A stretch of 64,000 nucleotides of DNA from JARRKU01 sp963675565 (lineage in GTDB: Bacteria; Desulfobacterota; Desulfobacteria; Desulfobacterales; Desulfosarcinaceae), in contig CAXXYD010000002.1 of assembly GCA_963675565.2 (NCBI GenBank), forward strand, positions 1 through 64,000, read 5' to 3'. Both the position numbers and the translations under genes were made by a program. Shown piece after piece: positions 18,400-27,119 of this stretch (position 1 is the first letter of the stretch; each line of letters begins with the position of its first letter). The notes below the pieces were generated by a model that saw only the letters and a program-made list of their open reading frames with translations, was not told where the DNA came from and searched no databases.

Positions 18400-20571
18400 T
18401 TAGAAATCGATATCCAGCGCTGCCCCAAATGTCCGATCCGTTGCCGGATAGCCGCTGAAATTTTCATAGTTTTCATCGAGTAAATTGTTGACATAGACCT
18501 TCAAGGTGCCTTTTTCTAAAAAACCCAATTTTCTAAACAGGGTTTGCTTAACCGCCAAGTCGAATACGTGATAGGCGTCCATTGAAATTTCCTTGAATTC
18601 CCATTCATCCGGGGCTATTTCTTCCGCCTGTTGAACCACCTGGTCGTCCTGATAGCGATAATCGAGCAACAGTGTTGTATTTGCGAACAAATCATAGCGC
18701 AAGCCGGCGTTAACCCTGTTCTTTGCAATATCGTCGACGGCATCTTCTCCAGCCAGTTCTCCTCCTTTGTTTTCGAATTCCTGATAGGCATATCCCAGAT
18801 AGAAACTCAGATCGTCCATGAGATGACCGCTGAGTTGGACTTCGATGCCGTGGCGAACGATTTTTTCGAGATTGATGACGTAGTCCTTGTATTCCATGCC
18901 CGGTGGGACCGAGTTGCCGCTGCCGGGCGTATATTCAGCGAAATTACCGTTCCAGGCGAGATAATCCTTGATTTCATAATATGCGTAATTGACCTTCAAT
19001 TGGATGTCGTTGACCAGCCTCCGACAGAGCACCACATCGTAACCGATGCCGTGCTCCGGCTCGGTCCATCGACCGACGGGTCTTCCCCCGTAATTGAAAT
19101 CCCCGAAGTTGGTCGGTGCACGCCAGATCCGGCTGACGCCGACCGAAACGGAGGTGTCCCGCAGCCCGGCGGCCAAGTCATCCAACTCATAGGTGAGAAA
19201 GGATTTGGGTAGCCAGTCGTCAAAACTTCTCTCGATCCATCGTGGCTGTCCAGTGATCAGGAAAGCACCGGTGCTCGAGGAAAGGTTGTCTGTCCATGTG
19301 TCGGCATGTTCGTAGCGCAAGCCGGCGGTAAGGATCAGGCGCGGGATAATCCACCAGCGGTGCTGGGCGAAACCCGAACGAGTTTCGACCCGTTTCTGAT
19401 CGTCGAAGGCGGCAGGCGAGCCCTGCTTTGTATCAAAACTGTCGAGAAACTGCTGAACCTCGGCCCCGATGACGGTTTCATGGGCATCCGAAAACCGGAT
19501 CGTATCCATGAGCTTTGCGCCCCGCGTATACCAGGTGGACTCCCAGCCGGCATCGAAAATTCCTGCGGCGTTCCTCCTCAGGGTCGTTCGGTCCCACTCT
19601 TCTTCGCTGTAATAGGCATTCAGGTCCCACTCCCCCAACGGTGAAGGTTGAAGATAATTCAGGCGGAAGGCGGTGGCCGTTCCATCGTATTCGGGCGACT
19701 GCCATTCGAAATAGGAAGATTCGCTCACCGTTGGGTACCCGCTGTCATAGTCCCCCAAGGTGGCGTCATTGTTCACCGGGATTTCCCGGTCCCCTTGGCT
19801 ATGGTTGACGGTAAACGTGATATAACCGGTTGAAGGCAGCAGGTAGCCGATACGCCCGAAAGTCGAATCGATGTCCGCCTCGGAATGTCTCAGGTAGCCG
19901 TCGGTGGTGTATTTTTGATACCCAGCATCATAAACAAAATCACCAACACCGCCTGTTGCGGTGATACTGTGGTTCTGGGTATTGTACGATTTATAACTGG
20001 TAGTGACATGAAACTGTGGCTTGATGGTATCATATCGCTCTGGCGTTCGGGTGATCAAATCGATCACCCCTCCGATGCTCTGGGCTGGATACAATGCCGA
20101 GTGCGGTCCGGGTAGAATCTCGACTTCCTCGATCAAAAAGGTCGGTAGCAACGAATAATCCACCACATGAAAACTCTGGCGTCCGCCTGCCTTGTGAATA
20201 TTCGAGCCGTCAATGGCGGTAACAAACCGATTACTGCCAAAGCCACGCATCCAAAAGGCATCTTCACCGTCCACTATATCACCGGGAACCAGATCGGACG
20301 CGCCTCTGAAATCCATGATCGGCTGATCCTTGAGGATATCCCCGATGTTCTGAACGGTTCCGACCGTCTCGTAGGTATCCACGTCGATGGTCGTCTTTTC
20401 TGGTGTGTAGGCGATTTCAGGGTGCTCACTCTTGCCGGTCACCACGACGTCATCAAGTTTATGGATCTCTTTTTCTTCGGCAACGGCCGGGTCCGTCAGG
20501 ATCAACCCAAGCAAGCACGCTCCCCCTGCAATCAATCCTATTCCGCTTCGCTTCGTCCAATGCCATTGCAT
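18400..20571 (-). CDS. TonB-dependent outer-membrane receptor
   Basis: This encodes about 723 residues starting at MQWHWTKRSGIGL, with AAAGGAG 7 nt upstream and a signal peptide ending at DPAVAEE. A TonB-box-like segment (DDVVVTG) follows, then the plug domain (FRGASDLVPGDIVDGEDAFW, VEILPGPHSALYPAQSIGGV). The barrel ends in TFGAALDIDF with a C-terminal Phe. The protein imports a chelated ligand across the outer membrane using TonB energy. The open frame runs 22 codons further upstream (to 20637) through the structured leader, but without a ribosome site. An almost identical in-frame 22-codon extension precedes the DUF4198 gene. Confidence 0.92.
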   Translation of the reverse strand: MQWHWTKRSGIGLIAGGACLLGLILTDPAVAEEKEIHKLDDVVVTGKSEHPEIAYTPEKTTIDVDTYETVGTVQNIGDILKDQPIMDFRGASDLVPGDIVDGEDAFWMRGFGSNRFVTAIDGSNIHKAGGRQSFHVVDYSLLPTFLIEEVEILPGPHSALYPAQSIGGVIDLITRTPERYDTIKPQFHVTTSYKSYNTQNHSITATGGVGDFVYDAGYQKYTTDGYLRHSEADIDSTFGRIGYLLPSTGYITFTVNHSQGDREIPVNNDATLGDYDSGYPTVSESSYFEWQSPEYDGTATAFRLNYLQPSPLGEWDLNAYYSEEEWDRTTLRRNAAGIFDAGWESTWYTRGAKLMDTIRFSDAHETVIGAEVQQFLDSFDTKQGSPAAFDDQKRVETRSGFAQHRWWIIPRLILTAGLRYEHADTWTDNLSSSTGAFLITGQPRWIERSFDDWLPKSFLTYELDDLAAGLRDTSVSVGVSRIWRAPTNFGDFNYGGRPVGRWTEPEHGIGYDVVLCRRLVNDIQLKVNYAYYEIKDYLAWNGNFAEYTPGSGNSVPPGMEYKDYVINLEKIVRHGIEVQLSGHLMDDLSFYLGYAYQEFENKGGELAGEDAVDDIAKNRVNAGLRYDLFANTTLLLDYRYQDDQVVQQAEEIAPDEWEFKEISMDAYHVFDLAVKQTLFRKLGFLEKGTLKVYVNNLLDENYENFSGYPATDRTFGAALDIDF

Positions 20572-20581
20572 GTTAATGCTC

Positions 20582-20797
20582 CTTTGTTCACAAAAAAGCC
20601 ATGACGGCAATTTCCCTATCCGGGTAAAAGCCTTCATGGCTTTGCTTGGTCACCTTAGTTCATGGCAATGGAATGATACCTTAGGGTACCGGTGTTTCCG
20701 TCCGATGGCTTCAGCCATCTGTTGGTAACGCGTTTTCATACATCGAAACAGACCGCCTGTCTTTTGCGCCGTGCATTTTCTTATTTGCGCGATGCAT
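20582..20797 (-). promoter_or_regulatory. Structured leader, copy 1 (before TonB receptor)
   Basis: This 5' leader is homologous throughout to the leader at 21735-21941. It contains, in transcript order, a 28-codon reading frame, a hairpin whose loop holds the frame's stop codon (20704-20719, GATGGC/GCCATC), and a CCATGAACTA block. A final hairpin (20597-20641) follows, with arms AGCCATGA and TCATGGCT enclosing the GGATAGGG block. In this copy the final hairpin is followed by six U residues, as in an intrinsic terminator, 21 nt before the receptor start codon. Conserved structure plus covariation suggests an attenuator or riboswitch-like element. No known class was recognised. Confidence 0.65.
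20711..20797 (-). CDS. 28-residue leader peptide, copy 1
   Basis: The product begins MHRANKKMH, continues with AKDRRSVS and YENAL, and ends at a TGA in a hairpin loop. It is the same length as the frame at 21855-21941, with no gaps. Of twelve differing codons, six are synonymous third-position changes, suggesting that the peptide sequence matters. The frame begins 42 nt after the DUF4198 stop codon. The ribosome site is weak (GCGGGAC). Function unknown; probably a regulatory leader peptide. Confidence 0.5.
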   Translation of the reverse strand: MHRANKKMHGAKDRRSVSMYENALPTDG

Positions 20798-20839
20798 AAT
20801 GTCCCGCATCGGAATAGGAAGGCGGTATCCATGTTCCCC

Positions 20840-21724
20840 TCATTTGACCGTAAAGGTCAGGCTGGCACTGCGAAGAACCATCTCGGCTTTTCCGTACAGA
20901 TCTTTGAGCGGGCCTTCCCCCGTTACGTTATCCTTGTGATTGACGCCAACCATCCACTGCCCGCTGCTTTGCACGCGAAATTGCGCATGGCCGTCCATGA
21001 TGTAGGACATGAGGCAAAAGCCATCACTCTGGCCGAAGCTGCTGCTCCAGGCGGTGATATACTCTACGTTCTTGGCCGAAGCGGAAAGCGGCTGGCCATG
21101 GAAACGGACATCCACTTCGACAAGAGCGCCCACTTGCAGATTGCTCAGATCGGTAAGCGGGATAATCTCCAGGTTGTGGCCCAGAGGTTTAGGATTCGTC
21201 CACTGGCCGACGGTCAGGCAGGATTTGGCAAAGGCCTGGTACTTCACGGACATAAGCACTTTCTGGATGTCTTTCAGCTCGTCTTCGGGTTTGAGCTTCA
21301 TCTTGGTTTTACCGCTCTTATCGATGTATTGGGTGTAAAAAGCCGGTTTGGTTGCGACGCCTATTTGATAAACGCCTTTGGCACTTCCTTCCTTAAAAGC
21401 CACCTTCTGGATGCCCATATCGGCGGCAATCAAGTCAAAATTATCCGTGGTCAGCTCGGGCTCGCTGAGCTTGAAAGCCGGTTTGAGCAGATCGGTTTTT
21501 TGCAACAACGGATCCAACAGTTCAAAACGGTCAATGGCGATGCGTGCATTGGGCGACATGAGGATATTGTCCATAGGCAGGACGTGCCCCCATCCCAATG
21601 AAATCATGGCGTGATAAGAATGATAAAGATGGGATTCGAAGGCATTGATCCAGAACGAATGGGCATGTGCCAGGGGTGTGCTGAACAACGGGGCGATAAA
21701 CCATGCGATGGCGATTTTTTTCAT
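20840..21724 (-). CDS. DUF4198 periplasmic protein (metal-uptake associated)
   Basis: This encodes about 294 residues starting at MKKIAIAWF after a strong GGAAAGGAG site. The signal peptide ends at PLAHA, leaving a mature N-terminus HSFWINAF, the His-led start typical of DUF4198. The family (COG5266) is annotated as a periplasmic component of cobalt/nickel uptake systems, and members are often encoded beside TonB receptors. A metal-binding or ligand-handling role in the periplasm is inferred. It lies between the AraC gene and the receptor and is flanked on both sides by copies of the structured leader. Confidence 0.75.
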   Translation of the reverse strand: MKKIAIAWFIAPLFSTPLAHAHSFWINAFESHLYHSYHAMISLGWGHVLPMDNILMSPNARIAIDRFELLDPLLQKTDLLKPAFKLSEPELTTDNFDLIAADMGIQKVAFKEGSAKGVYQIGVATKPAFYTQYIDKSGKTKMKLKPEDELKDIQKVLMSVKYQAFAKSCLTVGQWTNPKPLGHNLEIIPLTDLSNLQVGALVEVDVRFHGQPLSASAKNVEYITAWSSSFGQSDGFCLMSYIMDGHAQFRVQSSGQWMVGVNHKDNVTGEGPLKDLYGKAEMVLRSASLTFTVK

Positions 21725-21734
21725 TGTGGTCTCC

Positions 21735-21941
21735 TTTCCAAAGAGAAATAGCCATGACAGCGATTCCCCTATCCGAGGAAAAGCCTTCATGGCTTTGAAT
21801 GGCCGCCATAGTTCATGGCTATGGGAAGTGGTACTTACTTTTCATCCGGTGGCTTCAACCACCTGTTGACAAGGCGTTTTCATATAGCGAAACGGATCGT
21901 CTGTCTTTTGCGGCGTGCATTTTTTCTATTGCGCGATGCAT
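21735..21941 (-). promoter_or_regulatory. Structured leader, copy 2 (before DUF4198 gene)
   Basis: This is the second copy of the leader at 20582-20797. The stop-codon hairpin (21848-21863) has arms GGTGGT and GCCACC versus GATGGC and GCCATC in copy 1. The A-T to G-C exchange on both arms is a compensatory change. A CCATAG/CTATGG hairpin follows. The terminal hairpin (21750-21794) has the same AGCCATGA/TCATGGCT arms and GGATAGGG block, but only an interrupted U-rich tail. It ends 10 nt before the DUF4198 start codon, next to the ribosome site. Confidence 0.65.
21855..21941 (-). CDS. 28-residue leader peptide, copy 2
   Basis: The product begins MHRAIEKMH, continues with AKDRRSVS and YENAL, and ends at a TGA in the loop of the adjacent hairpin. 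It starts 33 nt after the AraC stop codon, and no strong ribosome site is visible. Equal length and clustered synonymous differences against copy 1 support it as a real small gene. Function unknown. Confidence 0.5.
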   Translation of the reverse strand: MHRAIEKMHAAKDRRSVSLYENALSTGG

Positions 21942-21973
21942 GATGACAGGCAATGTATGAATGCCGGTCAGAT

Positions 21974-22987
21974 TTACCGGCGGAACGTGTTCGGGGTTGT
22001 TCCGAAATGCCTTCGAAAGGCGGTGGCAAAGTTGGCTTGGCTGTTGTACCCCACGGCAAACGCGATTTCTGACAGGCTGAGATCTGAATTGCCAAGCAGG
22101 AAACGGGCTTTGGAAAGCCTCGCTCGCCGCAGGAGGGTAAACGCAGTACCGCCGTATAGCGCCTTTAAACCGCAATTGAGTTTATTGCGGTTTAGACCCA
22201 CGATGCGGCCCAGATCGACCAGGCTGGGTGGATGATCGAGACGGGTCAACAGGATGTGGTAAGCCTCTTTGATCCGGTTAACATCCCGGCGCCCCAGATC
22301 CGGCGGCTCCGTAGGAACCTTCGGTGCCCACTCGGCCATGTTGATCACCGCCAGTTCGAGGGTCTTGGCCTCGAGAAAAACCCTGCGCATGTCACCGGTA
22401 TACGGGCATTCTATTATATGTTTGAGAACATGCAAGGCCTCATAACTAAAACTGTTTTGCCGGTAAACTGGCCTGTTTTTACATGGGCCATTGGCGCCTG
22501 CTTCCAGATGAGCAAGGCACTTGGGTGGCGAGGGAAAAAGGTCAAGGAAGGCCGACACGGAAAAATGAAGGGAGACACCGGCAACGCGTCGATCCGGGAA
22601 AATGTCAACAGTCCCTTTCGTCTGTGGCAGGTAGGCTAACACTCCGTCCCCAGGAACGCGTTCCACTACCATCGTAGACCGGAAGCCATTGCGCATGGTG
22701 CAACGTATCCGCTGGGACAATGAGAAGCAGAAAGTGACCGGCGCCCGGTCGATCTCATAATCCATGTGAACCCGCCGATTCCGGGCATGGTTAATCATCA
22801 CCAACCGGGCACCTGGCCGAATACGGATATTCTCGCAACGAAGAACCGAATGGGATCCTTGGTCATCGATGTCCACATCCTCGTAAGGAGCGAAGCGCTT
22901 ACCGAATTCCGGAGATGTTGGGCCGCCAACGTTCGATTGAACATCGATACGCCGTTTCATTTCGATGTAGCCAGCGCCTGCAAGCAT
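21974..22987 (-). CDS. AraC-family regulator of the uptake operon (PchR-like)
   Basis: This 337-residue protein has a C-terminal AraC/XylS DNA-binding domain over the last 105 residues. The helices include PSLVDLGRIVGLNRNKLN, RLSKARFLLGNSDLSLSEIA and VGYNSQANFATAFRRHFGTTP. The N-terminal part resembles ligand-binding regions of siderophore-responsive regulators such as PchR and AlcR. It probably activates the downstream DUF4198, receptor and ABC genes when the imported ligand is present. Neither ATG (22987 or 22960) has a strong ribosome site, so the start is uncertain. Confidence 0.8.
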   Translation of the reverse strand: MLAGAGYIEMKRRIDVQSNVGGPTSPEFGKRFAPYEDVDIDDQGSHSVLRCENIRIRPGARLVMINHARNRRVHMDYEIDRAPVTFCFSLSQRIRCTMRNGFRSTMVVERVPGDGVLAYLPQTKGTVDIFPDRRVAGVSLHFSVSAFLDLFPSPPKCLAHLEAGANGPCKNRPVYRQNSFSYEALHVLKHIIECPYTGDMRRVFLEAKTLELAVINMAEWAPKVPTEPPDLGRRDVNRIKEAYHILLTRLDHPPSLVDLGRIVGLNRNKLNCGLKALYGGTAFTLLRRARLSKARFLLGNSDLSLSEIAFAVGYNSQANFATAFRRHFGTTPNTFRR

Positions 22988-23016
22988 CTACTCAATTGCC
23001 GTGCCATAGTATTCTT

Positions 23017-23220
23017 TTACCTTTTCGTGCCTTTCCTGCCCCTCCCGCTCAGCTCACATTTGGTGAAATCAACCTTTTTACCGCATCCGGGGCAATGATG
23101 TTCTTTGTTGAACTCATCAGAGAAGATCTCTATTTTTTTGCCACAATTAAGGCACTGGCAGATAAAAGAGTCTAACTCCCTGAACAGTTCAAAGCCTGGG
23201 CAATGTTGTGGTGTCGTCAT
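23017..23220 (-). CDS. Small zinc-ribbon protein
   Basis: This 67-residue protein has two CxxC pairs (CLNC, CPGC) forming a rubredoxin- or zinc-ribbon-like knuckle, with further Cys residues and a basic tail (GRGRKGTKR). GAGGAAAAT precedes the ATG. Such small zinc-ribbon proteins are common in anaerobes; no function is assigned. Confidence 0.65.
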   Translation of the reverse strand: MTTPQHCPGFELFRELDSFICQCLNCGKKIEIFSDEFNKEHHCPGCGKKVDFTKCELSGRGRKGTKR

Positions 23221-24140
23221 ATTTTCCTCCCTCTATGTTTGCCAAAACATTATCGTAAGGCAAATTGTAAATATTCTTAACTATATGATTAAAAAGCAGC
23301 GCTGTTTCAACCTCTCATCCATCACATCCTCGATTATATCCAGCAAAACAGATGCCTTTATAACCTTTGAAAAATGGGATGATTTCCAACCGTTTGATAA
23401 GTTCGTTGAAACGGCAACCCGGTATTGCAACGGAATATAAGTAAAGGTACTTAATTATTCTGTCAAGTAAAATTTTATCGGCGGGGCGTCGATTTTTTAC
23501 TTTTAATGTGCTTTTCCCCCAATGACGGGAACCCCGACATTCGTGCAACCTTAGAGGGATTTGTGCTAAATCGATAATCAGTGCTGGGATTGTATCGTAG
23601 CCCTTATTCCGGGTTTTTACCCCGTTGCTACTCACACCCCGTAAACGATCATTTATCTATGGCTGATAATCTACAAGGTTGTGAGGCGCAGCGAGATACC
23701 GAACCCATCCATAGCTCCGGTTACACGCAGTTCAAGTGCCTGATTGGATCGGGGCATTTATACGAACGACTGGACCGGGTAGGTTTTTTTGACACCGATG
23801 GCCTATTTCGGCAACCTGATTACTGGGATGGATTTATTATTTGGTTTTCGATTGGGCTGGTACATTCAAGAAAGAATCAATGTCTTACCGGCGCCACCGA
23901 AATACGGTATTATCGTAAACGCTCTCATCCCAAAACTGTAAATCGCGTCACTCCATGGCGAGCGCGAAGTTGAGCGGGGAACGTTTACCATTGCCCGGAT
24001 GATCGGCATGAACTACTCCATCCGCCTATCAACCGACATGTTAATCGAAAATTCGCTACCAAACCTTCCACCGGGCAAACGTAAAACCGGAACAAAACAT
24101 TCCTACGGTGAATCAATGCGTGATTTTTATTTTTAATCCA
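23221..24140. other. AT-rich stretch without a recognisable gene
   Basis: Several short open frames on both strands lack ribosome sites and family resemblance. It is probably decayed sequence between mobile-element remnants. Confidence 0.4.
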
Positions 24141-24149
24141 AATACCGAC

Positions 24150-24602
24150 TCGTAGGATACGCATGGCAATTCCGAAGAATTGCATCGTTCCTCAAAAATG
24201 AATTCTTTCGAAAGCAACTCCTCGCCATTCAGAGACACCAGTGGGATCCTGACCATGGAAGCCTTTGGGAGTATCAAATGAGAGAAACTCAGCTTCGGCA
24301 GCTACAACACTGTATGGATCTGGCTGGAAAAATTCAGGTGGCGCACCATTCGCAACCAGCGCGATAAACTGTCGGGACACGTCGAACTGGATGAATTCTT
24401 TACCGGTGCTTCGCGATCCGGCAAGCGTGGCCAGGAAGCGACAAGCAAAACCATTGTCGCTGTATCAATGAAACAGTGGCTCATAGAGAAACGAATGGGG
24501 CGCATTCGATCGCATGTTGTGTTGGACTGTTCAGCGTATTTGCTGGAGACTTTCATCCTCGATGATATCGAGCCGGGTGCGGCCATCGTCACCGATTCAT
24601 AG
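24150..24602 (+). pseudogene. IS1595-like (ISXO2-type) transposase remnant
   Basis: One frame reads SGHVELDEFFTG, then SGKRGQEATSKTIVAVSMK, then GRIRSHVVLDCSAYLLETFI and DDIEPGAAIVTDS, and stops. This matches the middle of ISXO2-type transposases, where VELDE carries the first catalytic acid and IVTD the second. The zinc-ribbon N-terminus and the last third are absent, and no start or terminal repeats are visible. Confidence 0.65.
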
Positions 24603-24605
24603 CAT

Positions 24606-24980
24606 TCAGGAAGAACGCCATATATGCCAGATGATACGGTCGTGTTTCCGCACTCCACCGATCCTTTCCATGTGCCGTAATGCAGCAAGTTCCCGCTCAA
24701 GTTTTTTATACGCCAATTTACCATTCAGTTTTTTAAGCAAAACTTTGGAGTCAGCCCCACCGGTTTGCTCAAGGATACGAAGGATTTCAGATTGGACCGA
24801 AGTCAGTAACCCTGTATTTCCTGCCTGCCTTTCAAATGACTTTGCGCTATGGGTTGCCCATGGATCGCAGGTTCGCACCGGCGACAGAGTATCCATGTAA
24901 CAATCTTCACAAATTGCCTTTCCCAGGTGCTCTCTTTCTTCTCCTGGCGGTATATCATTGCCGCAAAGACCACAATTCAT
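24606..24980 (-). CDS. Zinc-finger and winged-helix small protein
   Basis: The 124-residue protein has an N-terminal four-cysteine finger (CGLC, then CEDC) and a C-terminal segment resembling a small winged helix (LTSVQSEILRILEQTGGADS, LERELAALRHMERIGGVRK). AAGGAGG lies 6 nt before the ATG, a strong translation signal. A DNA-binding or regulatory role is possible but not shown. The C-terminus ends next to the IS1595-like remnant and may be clipped. Confidence 0.6.
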   Translation of the reverse strand: MNCGLCGNDIPPGEEREHLGKAICEDCYMDTLSPVRTCDPWATHSAKSFERQAGNTGLLTSVQSEILRILEQTGGADSKVLLKKLNGKLAYKKLERELAALRHMERIGGVRKHDRIIWHIWRSS

Positions 24981-25148
24981 GCCATACCTCCTTATTCCAT
25001 TCTTTTTCTTTCCCGAGCGGGATCAGGTATCAACACTGCATTAATGTTGGAAAGTTCAATAATAGGATGCTATAGTGAACCATGCCTGCGTAATTTGTGT
25101 CGCACTATCAAGAGTTGTTTCCAGTCGGTCGCTATTTCATACTGGATA

Positions 25149-25772
25149 TTATTCAAGAAGAAACTGAATCATATAATTGTATCCCAAATCAGTGTACCTG
25201 ACCTTCCTAAAACCACAAGGAACGACAACAGATTCGACATCTTCCGGGGCATTTCTCATCTCTTTAGGTGGACCAAAAGATTGCTCCTCTTTTTTACATT
25301 CAACAATAGCCAAGCAACCTTTTGGTTTGAGAGCCCTGGACGTTTCAGCAAAGATCGAAGGGCCAACCTGACTCAGTTTAAAAATATGCAACACCGTGGC
25401 GATGAAAACTATATCAAGACTACTATCTTGAATCGGTAGCGTAGCTGTAATATCCGTTTCCAGAGCCGTGATGTTTTTCAGTCCTTCAGATTCTGCCTTT
25501 TCTGATAATGCGTCTATCAAATATTGCCACTTGTCAAACGCAAATACCCGGCCATTAGGACCGACAATCTTTGCTGCCGCCAGGGTATAATCGCCGGCAC
25601 CGCAGCCCAAATCAGCTATAATATCGCCAGACTTTATTGGTAAGTATCCGAATACAATCTTAGGTTCATGGAGCCATGCACTGCTGGGGCCGCGTCCTTT
25701 GTGTCCGTGTTTTCGATGATGCTCTTGACGATTTTTATTATTATGTTCATCATTCATTTCACAACCATTCAT
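25149..25772 (-). CDS. Class I SAM-dependent methyltransferase
   Basis: This 207-residue protein has the SAM-binding motif IADLGCGAGDYTL and following class I elements (GRVFAFDKWQYLIDAL, TDITATLPIQDSSLDIVF). The N-terminal 30 residues are rich in His and Lys. The substrate is unknown; UbiE- and arsenite-methyltransferase-like enzymes are the nearest relatives by pattern. Its ATG overlaps the stop codon of an FmdE-type remnant, so it once followed an FmdE gene in an operon. Confidence 0.75.
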   Translation of the reverse strand: MNGCEMNDEHNNKNRQEHHRKHGHKGRGPSSAWLHEPKIVFGYLPIKSGDIIADLGCGAGDYTLAAAKIVGPNGRVFAFDKWQYLIDALSEKAESEGLKNITALETDITATLPIQDSSLDIVFIATVLHIFKLSQVGPSIFAETSRALKPKGCLAIVECKKEEQSFGPPKEMRNAPEDVESVVVPCGFRKVRYTDLGYNYMIQFLLE

Positions 25773-25840
25773 TCCTTTGCCTCAGCAGGTTTGCTATTTA
25801 CTTTCATAATGCCCTGACCTTCCACTTCAAAGTATGGATG
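25769..25840 (-). pseudogene. C-terminal fragment of an FmdE-type protein
   Basis: The last 23 codons before the methyltransferase read HPYFEVEGQGIM and onward. This matches the C-terminus of the TsaA-FmdE fusion at 8.4 kb (EQYFQVEGRGIV). The rest of the gene is missing, replaced by the Tn3 transposase fragment that begins at the junction. Confidence 0.55.
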
Positions 25841-27087
25841 ATGACCTCAAGTTAGGCAGAGCTGTCGATTCGGTCCATCCTGCACCATTTTCGTCCCCAT
25901 ATTTCCTCTCCACATCTTGGGAAAGCTCTGATACTGATGATCTGCCTATTTATCTTCACGCATCCGTACTGGCACAGGCCACGAATCTTGGCCTTAACAG
26001 AATGACTTCTGTAAGCGAGCTTTCCTATCAGCGCCTTGTATGGTGCACCAACTGGCATCTTAGAGATGAAACCCTGGATGCCGCTGTGGGGGAAATCATC
26101 AATTACCATCATGACCACTGGCTTACACGATTCTGGGGCACAGGGTCATTTTCGTCTTCGGACGGACAACGGTTCCCTGTGGCCATCAAAACCAATACGG
26201 CCAGGGCATTGCCCAAGTATTTTGGTTATGGCAGGGGCGTAACCCATTATTCATGGACTTCCGATCAGTTTTCTCAGTATGGTACCCAGGTCATCCCATC
26301 GACGGTTCGTGAAGCCTCGTATGCTCTGGACGCCATTCTGGATAATGAAACTGACCTTTCGATAGAGCGCCATACCACCGATACTGCCGGCTATACGGAA
26401 ATTATTTTCGCATTGTTCGATTTGCTGGGACTGCGCTTTGAACCCCGCATCAAAGATCTCGGCGACCAGCGCATTTACACGGTTTCAGATCTATCCGGTC
26501 TTAAAAACCTGATAGAATTGGACGTACTTCGAATAAATTTGGAACTCATTGAGAGATACTGGGATGACATGATTCGAGTCGCCGCTTCCCTGAAAATGGG
26601 ATGGGTTACTGCATCGCTGTTGATTCGCAAATATCAGTCAGCTCAACGACAAAGCGGGCTGGTAAAAGCCTTACAGGGATATGGTAGGCTGATAAAAAGC
26701 ATCGCCATCTTGCGGTATTTCACCAATGAAGCGCATCGACGCGAAATCGGCATCCAGCTCAACAAGGGCGAGGCCATGAATTATCTTAGGCGGTTTATTC
26801 TTTTTGCCAGGGAGGGCAAGATTTACAAACGAACATTGGAAGATCAGCAGCATCAGGCAAAATGCCTGAATTTGGTTACAAACGCCATTGTTCTCTGGAA
26901 TACGATATACATGGGAAAGGTGATAGAGCAGCTTGAGTCAGAAGGATGGGATATCGTCGCCGAAGACCTTCAACACATCTCACCGGCGAGAGGTGGGCAT
27001 ATTAACCCGTATGGCCGGTTTCGGTTTGATATGAAGGACAAGTTGAAAGGGCAGTTACGGCCGCTCAGGAACCCAAAAAAGACTTGA
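25834..27087 (+). pseudogene. tnpA: Tn3-family transposase, C-terminal 40% only
   Basis: The 417-residue open frame matches the end of Tn3 transposases (normally near 980 residues). Blocks include LPIYLHASVLAQATNLGL, SDQFSQYGTQVIPSTVREA, HTTDTAGYTEIIFALFDLLG and YFTNEAHRREIGIQLNKGEA. The C-terminus HISPARGGHINPYGRF is typical. The N-terminal 550 or so residues are absent, so it cannot be active. No resolvase gene is nearby. Confidence 0.85.
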
Positions 27088-27115
27088 CAAAATTAAGATC
27101 GTTGGATTTTCCCCC
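25834..27115 (+). mobile_element. Truncated Tn3-family transposon
   Basis: This carries the C-terminal part of a Tn3 transposase and then a probable terminal repeat at about 27078-27115, which ends in CCCCC, as Tn3-type ends do (GGGGG inward). The other end is lost at the FmdE junction. The insertion also truncated the gene at 27120. Confidence 0.65.
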
Positions 27116-27119
27116 ATAT

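Noticed and set aside
20571..21790. 22-codon N-terminal extensions (MKAF.RIG...SWLF) of the TonB receptor and DUF4198 proteins
   Set aside because: The similarity comes from the shared RNA hairpin; no ribosome site precedes these ATGs, while strong sites precede the later starts that give normal signal peptides.
20582..21941. Cobalamin riboswitch in the uptake-operon leaders
   Set aside because: The AGCCACCGG stretch in copy 2 superficially resembles a B12 box, but copy 1 does not keep it and the rest of the conserved cobalamin core is absent.
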